DNA of 64,000 nt. Origin: an uncultured Lacinutrix sp. (lineage in GTDB: Bacteria > Bacteroidota > Bacteroidia > Flavobacteriales > Flavobacteriaceae). Location of the stretch: NCBI RefSeq assembly GCF_947500605.1, contig NZ_CANMSJ010000004.1:124001-188000 (forward strand). The letters run 5' to 3'. This document shows positions 9,378 to 18,296 of this stretch, piece after piece. The notes below the pieces were generated by a model that was not told the origin of the DNA, made no database searches, and saw nothing but the letters and a program-made list of their open reading frames with translations. The position numbers and the translations under genes were made by a program. The stretch's first letter is position 1. Every line of letters begins with the position of its first letter.

Positions 9378-10381
9378 GCTTCTTTTCTATTAAACCTAAT
9401 AACTTTATCATTCTGTTCTAAATGAAAGAAATGACAGTTTGAATAATGAACAATTTGGTAATCGTCTTCATAATTAAAACTTGAATCTTCAGTAATATAT
9501 ATTGCATCGCAATCTACATTTCCATGAGGAGAAATACGTTTATAACGATATTCATTTAGCATTTCTGTTTTATGAATTTCATACCAAGCACCTGCAGCAA
9601 TCCCAGAAAGCCACTGTGCATTTTCATGCAACCCATCAACCTCTTTAGGAATAAGCGTCCCAACTTTGTTAGGTGTATAATCTTTTAACCTGTCTAAAAA
9701 ACATTTTAAATTTTCACTTTTTTGAGAACCTTTATATTCTACTATCTCACCTTGATCTGAAACCTCAAAAGGATAAGCACTAGTATTCGCCAATAAAACA
9801 TTACCAACAGTACTTGGTGTAAACCATTTAGAACTCTCTAAAGCTTTTTTTGCTTTTATATTTGTTAGCGATTCAATTAAAGCATCAGTTACAAAACGCG
9901 CACAATTACAAGCTTCTTTTTTAAAAGCAGCGTAATATATAAACCCTCGTTCTTGCATACTAGTAATATGAGTTCTAGCTTTTTTATAATTTATAGCATT
10001 ACATACAGAAGCTACCAACCTGCCATCTCCATGTGTTAATTTTGGATTTGTAGCTAGGAATTTTAAAATAGCGTCTAGATTTAGAATCTCGTCCTCTTTT
10101 ATTTCTGCTTTAATCGGAATATGTAATTCGTTATCAGTATGAACACCACGAACACGACCATTAGGCTCTGATGTTATATAACGTCCAAAATCGTGATACT
10201 CCAAAACTCCGGTTGCTTTATTTATTAATACCAAAGCCGCATGTCCAGCACGAACGCTAGTTTTGCTTCCTACTCCAAGGTATCTTAAATAAGGAGAGTA
10301 CCATTCTTCGGCATGAGAAACAATAGTATCAGGATAGGCTAGTGTTAATATTATACCTGTGTTTTCGTCTTGATTATTCAT
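9374..10381 (-). CDS. DUF6695-like protein, possible permuted papain-like hydrolase
   Basis: A 335-residue protein without signal peptide or membrane helix. I recognise it as resembling DUF6695 of Flavobacteria, function unknown. Near residues 45-70 it has RAGHAALVLINKATGVLEYHDFGRY, and near residues 160-170 ACNCARFVTDALI. A His-first, Cys-later order is that of circularly permuted NlpC/P60 (YiiX, LRAT-like) hydrolases, so a thiol hydrolase or acyltransferase fold is a reasonable inference. It overlaps the upstream NRDE gene by 8 nt, so the two form an operon. The C-terminal third includes WLSGIAAGAWYEI and is rich in aromatic and acidic residues. Confidence 0.6.
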   Translation of the reverse strand: MNNQDENTGIILTLAYPDTIVSHAEEWYSPYLRYLGVGSKTSVRAGHAALVLINKATGVLEYHDFGRYITSEPNGRVRGVHTDNELHIPIKAEIKEDEILNLDAILKFLATNPKLTHGDGRLVASVCNAINYKKARTHITSMQERGFIYYAAFKKEACNCARFVTDALIESLTNIKAKKALESSKWFTPSTVGNVLLANTSAYPFEVSDQGEIVEYKGSQKSENLKCFLDRLKDYTPNKVGTLIPKEVDGLHENAQWLSGIAAGAWYEIHKTEMLNEYRYKRISPHGNVDCDAIYITEDSSFNYEDDYQIVHYSNCHFFHLEQNDKVIRFNRKEA

Positions 10382-11099
10382 CTACTGTTTCAACAAGATT
10401 AAACATTTTATTCGTTTTTTCTGAAGTATTCAAATTTAAAAAACGCATTTCTAAAGTAGCATTTGTTTTTTCAATTTGAGTAATACTTGTTGTTTTTACA
10501 ACACCACGATCCATAACAACACCAAAGTCTTTATTATCTTTACCTGCTGTTTTATGAAACTCTAAAAGCGATCTTGAAGACAGTTCTTTTTCAGATTTAA
10601 AAGTATCAAACCAATCGCGTCTTGCTTGTTTATTTTCTTCAGTATATAAAGTAGAAGACGACCATATTTTAGTCTCTAATGGCAATTGCTGAAAGTGTTT
10701 TTGCTTAGAATCCCAAACCAATTCATAGAATTTTAAATCGGTATTCCAGTCGGCAATTACAATAGTAAATGGCTCTATATCATTAAAATTATAAGACTCT
10801 ACAGTTGCTTCAATATCCTTAGCGGTTAACAAATCTGTAACCACAACACCTCTACTTTGTCTGTATATTGGTTTTCTTTCATGAAGTGTAAAACCACCAT
10901 TTAATAAACAAATTATTCTGTTTTTATCACTTGCTCCAATCCAACTCCCGCCAGACTGCTCATCTTTAGGCATTAATAAATCTGTATTATTAATAGTATA
11001 AAAATCTGGAGACAAAGCTTTTCTATTTGGTGCTTCATCTCTATTCGAGGTTAACACAAAATCATTATTTCCTTTGTAAAAAATACTTACTGTACACAT
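10374..11099 (-). CDS. NRDE family protein (TANGO2-like)
   Basis: A 241-residue protein beginning MCTVSIFYKG with the defining SNRDE motif at about residues 18-22 (VLTSNRDEAPNRK). Also seen are GGSWIGASDKNRIICLLNGG and a central WSSSTLYTEE. This is the family of human TANGO2. The conserved Cys2 at the mature N-terminus suggests an Ntn-hydrolase-like fold, but the reaction is unknown. I chose the ATG at 11099 rather than 11129, because the family starts with Met-Cys and the longer frame adds ten unrelated residues. It is the first gene of a two-gene unit with the DUF6695-like protein. Confidence 0.8.
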   Translation of the reverse strand: MCTVSIFYKGNNDFVLTSNRDEAPNRKALSPDFYTINNTDLLMPKDEQSGGSWIGASDKNRIICLLNGGFTLHERKPIYRQSRGVVVTDLLTAKDIEATVESYNFNDIEPFTIVIADWNTDLKFYELVWDSKQKHFQQLPLETKIWSSSTLYTEENKQARRDWFDTFKSEKELSSRSLLEFHKTAGKDNKDFGVVMDRGVVKTTSITQIEKTNATLEMRFLNLNTSEKTNKMFNLVETVDE

Positions 11100-11189
11100 A
11101 AAGTTAATAGTCCAAAAATAGAACGGCAACTTACAAAAAAATAAGATTTCTTTGGCATTTACTCCAGAAAGAAATGCTTAAAAATTTTG

Positions 11190-11197
11190 TAACTTTG
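11190..11197 (+). promoter_or_regulatory. -7 promoter box of pruA
   Basis: TAACTTTG matches TAnnTTTG and lies 34 bp before the pruA ATG, a spacing common in this phylum. The -33 element is not clear. Confidence 0.5.
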
Positions 11198-11231
11198 CTC
11201 TATAAATTTGACAACTAAAACTTAATATAAA

Positions 11232-12860
11232 ATGGGAAAAGGATTTTTTAACGTACCAATCGCAGTAAACGAACCTGTAAGAGCTTATGCTCCTGGTTGC
11301 GAGTATCGTGAAGCTATTTCTAAAGCTTACAAAGAAATGTACAACAGCACTTTAGATGTGCCAATGTATATTAATGGAAAGGATGTAAAGACTGGAAACA
11401 CTAAACCAATGTCTCCTCCACACGACCACAAACATGTTGTTGGACACTACCATTTATCTGAAAAATCTCACGTTGACGAAGCTATTTCTACAGCTTTAGA
11501 AGCAAGAACAAACTGGGCAGAAATGCCTTGGGAACATAGAGCTGGAATATTTTTAAAAGCTGCAGAATTAATTGCTGGTCCATATAGAGCTAGAATTAAT
11601 GCTGCAACAATGATGGCACAATCTAAAACAATACACCAAGCAGAAATTGATGCTGCATGTGAATTTATAGATTTCTTACGTTTTAATGTACAGTTCATGA
11701 CAGAAATGTACCATGAACAACCAGAAAGCACAAGTGGCGCTTGGAACCGCATAGAATACAGACCTCTTGAAGGTTTTGTATATGCTGTAACACCATTTAA
11801 CTTTACAGCTATTGCTGGAAACCTTCCTGCTTGTATGGCAATGATGGGTAATGTTGTAGTTTGGAAACCTAGTGATTCTCAAATATATTCTGCAAAAGTA
11901 ATTATGGATGTTTTTGAAGAAGCTGGTGTACCTCCAGGCGTAATAAATGTTGTTTTTGGTGATCCAGTAATGATTACTGAAACTGTATTAGCAAGCCCAG
12001 ATTTTTCTGGATTACACTTTACAGGTTCTACTTATATATTTAAAGAGCTTTGGAAACAAATTGGAAACAATATCCATAACTACAAAACATATCCAAAAAT
12101 TGTTGGAGAAACTGGTGGTAAAGATTTTATTGTTGCCCATAAAACAGCCAATCCTGCACAAGTAGCAACAGCTATTGCACGTGGCTCTTTTGAGTTTCAA
12201 GGACAAAAATGTAGTGCTGCTTCTCGTGCTTACGTTTCTAAAAGCATCTGGAAAGATGTTAAAGAACAATTAGTAAGAGATGTAAAATCTTTTAAAATGG
12301 GCTCTCCTGCCGATATGGAAAACTTTATCACTGCAGTAATTCACGAAGGTTCTTTTGATAAATTAGCAAAATATATCGATCAAGCAAAAGCTGATGAAAA
12401 CGCCGAAATTATTGTTGGTGGTGGTCATGATAAAAGTAAAGGTTACTTTATTGAGCCTACGGTTATTGTAACAAACGACCCAAAATACACAACAATGTGT
12501 GAAGAGTTATTTGGACCAGTAATGACTATTTATGTTTTTGAAGACGAAGATTATTCTAAAACATTAAAAATAGTAGACGAAACTAGTGACTATGCATTAA
12601 CTGGTGCTATTTTAGCACAAGATAGATATGCTGTAGTAGAAGCAACTAAAGCATTACAAAACTGTGCAGGTAACTTCTATATTAACGATAAGCCAACTGG
12701 TGCTGTTGTAGGACAACAACCTTTTGGAGGTGCTAGAGGTTCTGGAACTAATGACAAGGCTGGAAGTATATTAAACTTACAACGTTGGGTATCACCTAGA
12801 ATGATTAAAGAAACATTTGTAACACCAACAGATTACAGATATCCTTTCTTAGGAGAATAG
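11232..12860 (+). CDS. pruA: L-glutamate gamma-semialdehyde (1-pyrroline-5-carboxylate) dehydrogenase
   Basis: A 542-residue aldehyde dehydrogenase that oxidises glutamate semialdehyde, from pyrroline-5-carboxylate, to glutamate with NAD+; this is the second step of proline breakdown. Visible ALDH landmarks are VTPFNFTAIAGNLPACMA (NAD site), GETGGKDFIV with the general-base Glu, and GSFEFQGQKCSAASRAYV with the catalytic Cys. EELFGPVMTIYVF lies in the C-terminal domain. It has the length and motifs of stand-alone type-2 P5CDHs (about 540), not of the PutA fusion; no proline dehydrogenase is adjacent. Single-gene unit with its own -7 box and terminator. Confidence 0.95.
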   Translation: MGKGFFNVPIAVNEPVRAYAPGCEYREAISKAYKEMYNSTLDVPMYINGKDVKTGNTKPMSPPHDHKHVVGHYHLSEKSHVDEAISTALEARTNWAEMPWEHRAGIFLKAAELIAGPYRARINAATMMAQSKTIHQAEIDAACEFIDFLRFNVQFMTEMYHEQPESTSGAWNRIEYRPLEGFVYAVTPFNFTAIAGNLPACMAMMGNVVVWKPSDSQIYSAKVIMDVFEEAGVPPGVINVVFGDPVMITETVLASPDFSGLHFTGSTYIFKELWKQIGNNIHNYKTYPKIVGETGGKDFIVAHKTANPAQVATAIARGSFEFQGQKCSAASRAYVSKSIWKDVKEQLVRDVKSFKMGSPADMENFITAVIHEGSFDKLAKYIDQAKADENAEIIVGGGHDKSKGYFIEPTVIVTNDPKYTTMCEELFGPVMTIYVFEDEDYSKTLKIVDETSDYALTGAILAQDRYAVVEATKALQNCAGNFYINDKPTGAVVGQQPFGGARGSGTNDKAGSILNLQRWVSPRMIKETFVTPTDYRYPFLGE

Positions 12861-12880
12861 TAACTTCTGTTTATTTATGA

Positions 12881-12912
12881 AAAAAACCCAAAGCAAACGC
12901 TTTGGGTTTTTT
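12881..12912 (+). terminator. Intrinsic terminator after pruA
   Basis: A 14-bp perfect stem, AAAAAACCCAAAGC / GCTTTGGGTTTTTT, with an AAAC loop and a T tract, 20 bp after the stop codon. Confidence 0.9.
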
Positions 12913-12986
12913 TAGTTTTAGACTTTTAATATTATGTTATGAAAGATGAAATAAAAAAAGGCTCCAATTGAAGTTTTTTATCCTTA

Positions 12987-13592
12987 TTACAAATCGAACC
13001 CTAAAGTAAATTGTAATACTCTATTTCTTGGTTTTCCATCGTCGTAAATATCTCCTAAACCAAAATGATATCTTGCTGACAGTCTTACACCTGAATCAGT
13101 TTTAAAACCAGCTCCAACGTTTGCTCCATAATCGAATTTATTAGGATCAAACTCCTGAGAGACATCAAACAAATTAAAACTACTATCAAATTCTTCTTTA
13201 TGAGAGATAGCCAAACCTACTTGTCCTCCTACTTGTAAAAAGAAATTTTTAGTAGGATACAAATTAATCGACAATGGCATATTTATATAATTTACCTTTT
13301 GAGTAAATGTTGAATTGTCATTTTTAATTTCATAACCTTGTTGCGAATACTGAAACTCAATTTGCAAAGCTACTGCATTACCTACAAAAGATTCTCCATA
13401 AAAACCAACATTAAAACCATGACGTTGTCCTGTTTCTGAGTCTCTATCAAACTTTACAGAAGCTAAATTATAACCTCCTTTAAGACCAAAACTAGATTTA
13501 CTTTCTGTTGATGATTCTGTATTACTTACTTGAGCATTTAATGCTATAGAAGCCATAAGAAAAGCCGCTAATACAATTATTTGTTTTTTCAT
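12987..13592 (-). CDS. Outer-membrane beta-barrel protein
   Basis: A 201-residue protein with signal peptide MKKQIIVLAAFLMASIALNA cleaved before QVSNTES. The mature part alternates polar and hydrophobic residues in barrel strands (FGLKGGYNLASVKF, VGFYGESFVGNAVALQIEFQYSQQGYEI, FLQVGGQVGLAIS, DYGANVGAGFKTDSGVRLSARYHFGLGDI). It ends in a hydrophobic strand with terminal aromatic VLQFTLGFDL. This fits the small porin-family / OMP_b-brl_2 type with about eight strands. No ligand can be named. It follows the DUF5686 gene in the same direction but behind a terminator. Confidence 0.85.
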   Translation of the reverse strand: MKKQIIVLAAFLMASIALNAQVSNTESSTESKSSFGLKGGYNLASVKFDRDSETGQRHGFNVGFYGESFVGNAVALQIEFQYSQQGYEIKNDNSTFTQKVNYINMPLSINLYPTKNFFLQVGGQVGLAISHKEEFDSSFNLFDVSQEFDPNKFDYGANVGAGFKTDSGVRLSARYHFGLGDIYDDGKPRNRVLQFTLGFDL

Positions 13593-13610
13593 TTTTATAC
13601 ATTTTTGATT

Positions 13611-13639
13611 AAAAAAACTGCCACCAAATGGTAGCAGTT
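13611..13639 (-). terminator. Intrinsic terminator after the DUF5686 gene
   Basis: In the minus-strand RNA the arms AACTGCTACC and GGTGGCAGTT pair over ten positions with one G-U, around an ATTT loop, followed by seven T. The plus-strand version has a C-A mismatch, which fits use on the minus strand. Confidence 0.8.
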
Positions 13640-13680
13640 AAATTTATATACGGAAAAAACTTACTTTTAGTTTATTTAAT

Positions 13681-16182
13681 TTAAAAATAGAATCCAAAAC
13701 TTCCAGTAACACCAAACTTTCTAGCTTCTGGATTAAGCACTGGATCTAGATAATTACCTCTAAAATTAAAGTCTATTCTAAAGACTTTAAAAATATTTCC
13801 TACACCAACGCTATACTCGTAATACGCTTCCTTATTTGGAGCAACATAAGTAAGTCCTGAAGCATTTATATTTCTATTATCTTGAGATACGTTACCCATA
13901 ACACCTCTAAAACCAATAATTGCTCTAAGGTTGTATTTTTTAAGAAGCGGAATTCTTGAAAATAATCGGCCGTTAAAATTATGCTCTACATGTAGTGTTG
14001 CATATTCGTCTGTTACAAACTCGTAAAAGTCTAAATTAGAGAATGTATTGTAAATAGAAAAGTAACTTTGATTACCAGGCACTACACTCATTAATCCTAA
14101 TGGAATATCTCCATACGTTTTACCAACCTCTATACTTGTAGTTAGACGACCAAAACCACCTAAAGCCCATGGTTGGTAGTAAGAAAATTGTAATTTTTTA
14201 TAATCGAAATCACTATTAAATAAACTTGGATCTCCAACTGTAACTTGCGCAAAAAGTCTTGCAAAGTCATCGTTTTTATTTCTTCGCTCTACACCAAATC
14301 CTGTCATTTCTCTTTTTGGAAAATAAGACAGAGATAAAGCTGATTCGTATTGTTTAATTTCAGATTCTGTTTCTGTTTGGGTAGCATCAGTATAATAATC
14401 TAAACTAAAAGTTGATGAAGCAGATTCTAACGTTTTATAAGTTCCGCTTAAGCGTGTTACAAAATTTCGAAGTGGCTCTGCCTCTATTGCAACAGTAGTT
14501 AGATTAACATTAGTTAACTTATCGTTAGTCCCAGTTCCAACAACAGATGATGATGCTAAACTTCTTCCTAAAACATCTGTAGAGCTCGTTAAATTCGCTC
14601 CTATTTGCTCTACATCCCTTCTATTCCCACCAGAAATAATCAATCGGCTTTTTTTATCCATTAACCATTTTCCTGAAATACCGTATTTAAATTTATCATC
14701 TCTAAACCCATAAGCTAAAAACCCTTCTAAACGCCATAAATCGTTCTGTCCAAAATACGTTCTTCCTCCTCCACGTAACCTAACACCTTCAACTTCATTA
14801 TACCCAAAAGTTGAAAAAATTGGTCCGTAATCCAAATTTAACTCATCGAACTCAATGTAGCCTGAAGCCAATATGCTTCCTAAATTATATAGTCTTTTAA
14901 ACTTTTTGGTATTCTTTAAAGAATCGAGCATTACATAAACACCTTTTTCATCTTTGCTTAAAGACTCCATTCTGTTTTTATCCCAAAAGGCTTCATCTTG
15001 ATTGTATAAATCTTCATCAAAACTATAAATTTTCTCTTTATAGAATTTAGGCTCTTTCTTCTCATCAAACTTATAGTTATCATACAAGGTTGTACGTTTA
15101 CCATAAATACCTTGAGATTTTTCCTTTTTATTAAAAGCAAAATCAGACATAAAATAATCGCGCTTAATAAGGAAAGTAGAATCGTTTAAAACATCAAACT
15201 CTTGCTCTATATATATTTCTTTTACCCAGTTAATATTTGCACTTTTAGACGCTTGCATATTAATGTTTTTAATAGCAAACGTGGTATCTGCTACCCAAAA
15301 ATCACCTTTAAAGGTCAATTCGTTTTTACGTCTTGGATAGTAAATAATATTATAACACCATTTATTATCTATAAAAGAACTATCGGCTAAAACATAGTTA
15401 TAAGTTTGTATTCCTGTTCTAGAAATAGGACTAGTAAAACTCTTATCGAAGAATTTTAAATAATTATCGTACACATCGTAGTCGCTATATAAATCGTCCA
15501 CAAAGTCTATAATAATTTGATTATTACTAAATCCAGAATTTTTATTTCCCTTTAAAATCTCGCGCTTTTCATTTATAATATTATCTCCATAAACCTCTGC
15601 CGAAGACTCATTAATAAACATTGGTAAATATGTTTTACCGGTAACCTTAGAAGTATCTACTTGCTCGAAAACAAATTCCATACCGCGAAATAACTTACTT
15701 TTTATAGTCGCACTATCAATTGTATTTAAATCGAACTCTACTTTTTCGTATTTATCGTATTGGTATTGCTTGTATTGTTTTAATCCGTTACTTCTTTTGT
15801 TAGCCCAAATTTTACGCAAAATATCTATTGCAGGATTATTTTTTTTAGGTTGCTTACCTGAAACAAGTACGACCTCTTGTAACGTTGCAGCATCTTCTTG
15901 CAAAGTAACATCAAACTTATAATTAACTTTTTTGGTTAGTTTTACTGTTTGTGTTTGGAAACCAATAAAAGAATACACAATAGATTCCTGTGTATCATCG
16001 GCTTCTAAATAATAGGTTCCGTTTTCGTCTGTAATTGTACCAATGCTTGTGCCTTCAAAATAAATATTAACATAAGGAACTGGAGAATTAGTATCATCAT
16101 AAACATGCCCACTAACTTTAGTTTGCGCTAAAGCAGTAAGACTTACAAAGCATAATAGCAAGAATAAAAATTTCAATTTCAT
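13681..16182 (-). CDS. DUF5686 outer-membrane protein with carboxypeptidase-like regulatory domain
   Basis: An 833-residue secreted protein. Signal peptide MKLKFLFLLLCFVSLTALA is followed by a CarboxypepD_reg-like Ig domain (about residues 20-105: KVSGHVYDDTNSPVPYVNIY, GTITDENGTYYLEA). The long DUF5686 region then ends in beta-barrel-like strands (YNLRAIIGFRGVMGNVS, FRIDFNFRGNYLDPV, GVTGSFGFYF). The terminal aromatic residue and strand pattern suggest an outer-membrane barrel. The N-terminal domain is shared with SusC/TonB-dependent receptors, but no plug domain is present. Function unknown. Monocistronic, with a terminator downstream. Confidence 0.85.
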   Translation of the reverse strand: MKLKFLFLLLCFVSLTALAQTKVSGHVYDDTNSPVPYVNIYFEGTSIGTITDENGTYYLEADDTQESIVYSFIGFQTQTVKLTKKVNYKFDVTLQEDAATLQEVVLVSGKQPKKNNPAIDILRKIWANKRSNGLKQYKQYQYDKYEKVEFDLNTIDSATIKSKLFRGMEFVFEQVDTSKVTGKTYLPMFINESSAEVYGDNIINEKREILKGNKNSGFSNNQIIIDFVDDLYSDYDVYDNYLKFFDKSFTSPISRTGIQTYNYVLADSSFIDNKWCYNIIYYPRRKNELTFKGDFWVADTTFAIKNINMQASKSANINWVKEIYIEQEFDVLNDSTFLIKRDYFMSDFAFNKKEKSQGIYGKRTTLYDNYKFDEKKEPKFYKEKIYSFDEDLYNQDEAFWDKNRMESLSKDEKGVYVMLDSLKNTKKFKRLYNLGSILASGYIEFDELNLDYGPIFSTFGYNEVEGVRLRGGGRTYFGQNDLWRLEGFLAYGFRDDKFKYGISGKWLMDKKSRLIISGGNRRDVEQIGANLTSSTDVLGRSLASSSVVGTGTNDKLTNVNLTTVAIEAEPLRNFVTRLSGTYKTLESASSTFSLDYYTDATQTETESEIKQYESALSLSYFPKREMTGFGVERRNKNDDFARLFAQVTVGDPSLFNSDFDYKKLQFSYYQPWALGGFGRLTTSIEVGKTYGDIPLGLMSVVPGNQSYFSIYNTFSNLDFYEFVTDEYATLHVEHNFNGRLFSRIPLLKKYNLRAIIGFRGVMGNVSQDNRNINASGLTYVAPNKEAYYEYSVGVGNIFKVFRIDFNFRGNYLDPVLNPEARKFGVTGSFGFYF

Positions 16183-16291
16183 GTGTTCCTTTTTATTATT
16201 TTTTTAATAGTAGCATCTAGTATTCTTACAAACACATCTATATGAACGAATTATAGAAACATATGTTTTATAAGTATAGAATATAAACAAA

Positions 16292-16325
16292 CAAACTTCA
16301 TCAACAATTGTGCTAATGAAGTTTG
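16292..16325 (-). terminator. Likely terminator after pdhB
   Basis: A 10-bp perfect stem, CAAACTTCAT / ATGAAGTTTG, with a 14-nt loop, 24 bp past the pdhB stop, followed on the minus strand by TTTGTTTAT. Confidence 0.65.
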
Positions 16326-16348
16326 ATATAAAACTATTTTTTGTTTTT

Positions 16349-17326
16349 CTATTTGTACATCACCTTTTTAACAGCCTTAATTACCTCTGTATAATCTGGT
16401 AACCATTCTGCTAATAATACTGGTGAATATGGTGCAGGTGTATCTGCAGTATTTATTTTTACAACTGGAGCATCTAAATAATCGAAAGCTTCAGACTGTA
16501 CAATATATGTTAACTCTGTAGAAACGTTTCCAAAAGGCCAAGCCTCTTCTAAAACAACTAAACGGTTTGTTTTCTTTACAGATTTTAATACAGCTTCCTT
16601 ATCTAAAGGTCTTACTGTACGTAAATCTATAATTTCGCAAGAGATACCTTCCTTTGCTAATTCGTCTGCTGCTTTGTATGCTTCTTTTATAATTTTACCA
16701 AAAGAAACAATAGTGACATCTGTACCTTCTCTTTTAATATCGGCAACACCTAATGGGATTGTATATTCTCCTTCTGGAACTTCTCCTTTATCACCATACA
16801 TTTGCTCACTTTCCATAAAAATTACTGGATCGTCATCACGAATGGCAGCTTTTAATAATCCTTTTGCATCATAAGGATTAGATGGTACAACAACTTTTAA
16901 TCCTGGAGTATTAGCAAACCAGCTCTCGAAAGCTTGAGAATGCGTTGCACCTAATTGTCCTGCAGATCCTGTTGGGCCTCTAAAAACAATTGGACATTTA
17001 AGCTGTCCACCAGACATTTGTCTAATTTTAGCAGCATTGTTTATAATTTGATCTATCCCAACTAAAGAGAAGTTAAAGGTCATATATTCTACAATTGGTC
17101 TATTACCAGTCATAGTAGAGCCAATAGCAATACCTGCAAAACCAAGCTCTGCAATTGGTGTATCTATAACACGTTTTGCACCAAATTCGTCTAACATACC
17201 TTTAGATGCCTTGTAAGCACCATTATATTCTGCTACTTCTTCTCCCATTAAGTAAATGCTTTCATCTCTGCGCATTTCTTCACTCATGGCCTCACATATA
17301 GCTTCTCTAAATTGAATTGTTTTCAT
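16349..17326 (-). CDS. pdhB: Pyruvate dehydrogenase E1 component, beta subunit
   Basis: A 325-residue transketolase-type beta subunit of the 2-oxoacid dehydrogenase E1. It works with the alpha subunit and thiamine diphosphate to decarboxylate pyruvate. Visible landmarks are the ThDP-site Glu region LMGEEVAEYNGAYKASKGM, DTPIAELGFAGIAIGSTMTG, FRGPTGSAGQLGATHSQAFE and the C-terminal VVLEEAWPFGNVSTEL. The length fits E1-beta (about 325). The alpha subunit is not adjacent, so its substrate (pyruvate rather than a branched-chain oxoacid) is an inference from overall similarity. A TATTTTTG -7-like box lies at 17349-17356 on the minus strand. Confidence 0.9.
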   Translation of the reverse strand: MKTIQFREAICEAMSEEMRRDESIYLMGEEVAEYNGAYKASKGMLDEFGAKRVIDTPIAELGFAGIAIGSTMTGNRPIVEYMTFNFSLVGIDQIINNAAKIRQMSGGQLKCPIVFRGPTGSAGQLGATHSQAFESWFANTPGLKVVVPSNPYDAKGLLKAAIRDDDPVIFMESEQMYGDKGEVPEGEYTIPLGVADIKREGTDVTIVSFGKIIKEAYKAADELAKEGISCEIIDLRTVRPLDKEAVLKSVKKTNRLVVLEEAWPFGNVSTELTYIVQSEAFDYLDAPVVKINTADTPAPYSPVLLAEWLPDYTEVIKAVKKVMYK

Positions 17327-17435
17327 ATTACTTTATAAAATTGAAAAACAAAAATAAGGATAACTATAAACTAATAATACAGTTTTTATTTAAAATTTAT
17401 TATGCATGCATAGTACTTTTCCAAAATAAAATAAT

Positions 17436-17443
17436 TATCTTCG
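17436..17443 (+). promoter_or_regulatory. Possible -7 box of etfBA
   Basis: TATCTTCG, one mismatch from TAnnTTTG. The same TATCTTCG occurs before the HMG-CoA reductase gene (39561-39568). It lies 85 bp before the etfB ATG. Confidence 0.35.
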
Positions 17444-17528
17444 TATCCTGAAAAACTGAAGCATTTAACGATAACGATTGAGTAAAGGGCTTCACAAACA
17501 AAATAGTCTTAATTTAATTATAATAAAT

Positions 17529-18275
17529 ATGAAAATATTAGTGTGTATAAGTCACGTCCCTGACACTACATCGAAAATTAATTTTACTGATGGAGATTCA
17601 AAATTTGACACAAACGGTGTTCAATATGTAATAAACCCTAACGATGAGTTTGGTTTAACACGTGCAATGTGGTTTAAAGAAAAGCAAGGTGCAAGTGTAG
17701 ATGTTGTAAATGTTGGTGGTGCAGAAACAGAACCTACTTTACGTAAAGCTCTAGCTATTGGTGCAGATTCTGCAATTAGAGTTAACACAGAAGCTAAAGA
17801 TGGTTTTCAAGTAGCTAAAGAATTAGCTAAAGTGGTAAAAGATGGCGGTTACGATTTAGTAATTGCTGGTCGTGAATCTATTGATTATAATGGAGGAATG
17901 GTTCCAGGAATGTTGGCTGAATTAACAGATGCAAACTTTGTTACTAACTGTATTAATTTAGAAGTTGAAGGTACAAATGCTACTGCTACTAGAGAAATTG
18001 ATGGAGGAAAAGAAACCGTTGCTACAAGTTTACCTTTAGTAATTGCTGGACAAAAAGGATTAGTAGAAGAGAGCGATTTACGTATTCCTAATATGAGAGG
18101 AATTATGATGGCTCGTAAAAAGCCGTTAAATGTTGTTGATGCAGCTAATGCTGAACCAGAAACAGCTTCTATTAAATTTGAAAAACCAGCTCCTAAAGGC
18201 GCAGTTACTTTAGTAGACGCAGGAAACTTAGATGAGTTAGTAAACTTACTTCATAACGAAGCAAAAGTTATTTAA
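17529..18275 (+). CDS. etfB: Electron transfer flavoprotein, beta subunit
   Basis: A 248-residue ETF beta chain. It binds AMP and partners EtfA to carry electrons from acyl-CoA and other dehydrogenases to the respiratory chain. Landmarks are MKILVCISHVPDT at the N-terminus, NPNDEFGLTRAMWF, VVNVGGAETEPTLRKALAIGADSAIRV, VIAGRESIDYNGGMVPGMLAE and LRIPNMRGIMMARKKPL (the ETF-beta signature). I chose the ATG at 17529; the upstream frame to 17478 adds 17 residues not typical of the family. Followed by etfA after 21 nt. Confidence 0.95.
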   Translation: MKILVCISHVPDTTSKINFTDGDSKFDTNGVQYVINPNDEFGLTRAMWFKEKQGASVDVVNVGGAETEPTLRKALAIGADSAIRVNTEAKDGFQVAKELAKVVKDGGYDLVIAGRESIDYNGGMVPGMLAELTDANFVTNCINLEVEGTNATATREIDGGKETVATSLPLVIAGQKGLVEESDLRIPNMRGIMMARKKPLNVVDAANAEPETASIKFEKPAPKGAVTLVDAGNLDELVNLLHNEAKVI

Positions 18276-18296
18276 TCACCTTAAAAAAAGAAAAAC

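Noticed and set aside
10738-10752. CGGTATTCCAGTCGG, partly like the 13-bp activator motif
   Set aside because: Two mismatches, inside a coding region, single, and without a -24/-12 element.
11468-12269. Three minus-strand frames within pruA
   Set aside because: Shadows of the pruA reading frame, without start signals or domains.
14958-15390. Short frames on both strands inside the DUF5686 gene
   Set aside because: Overlap a continuous, well-supported reading frame and show no domain.
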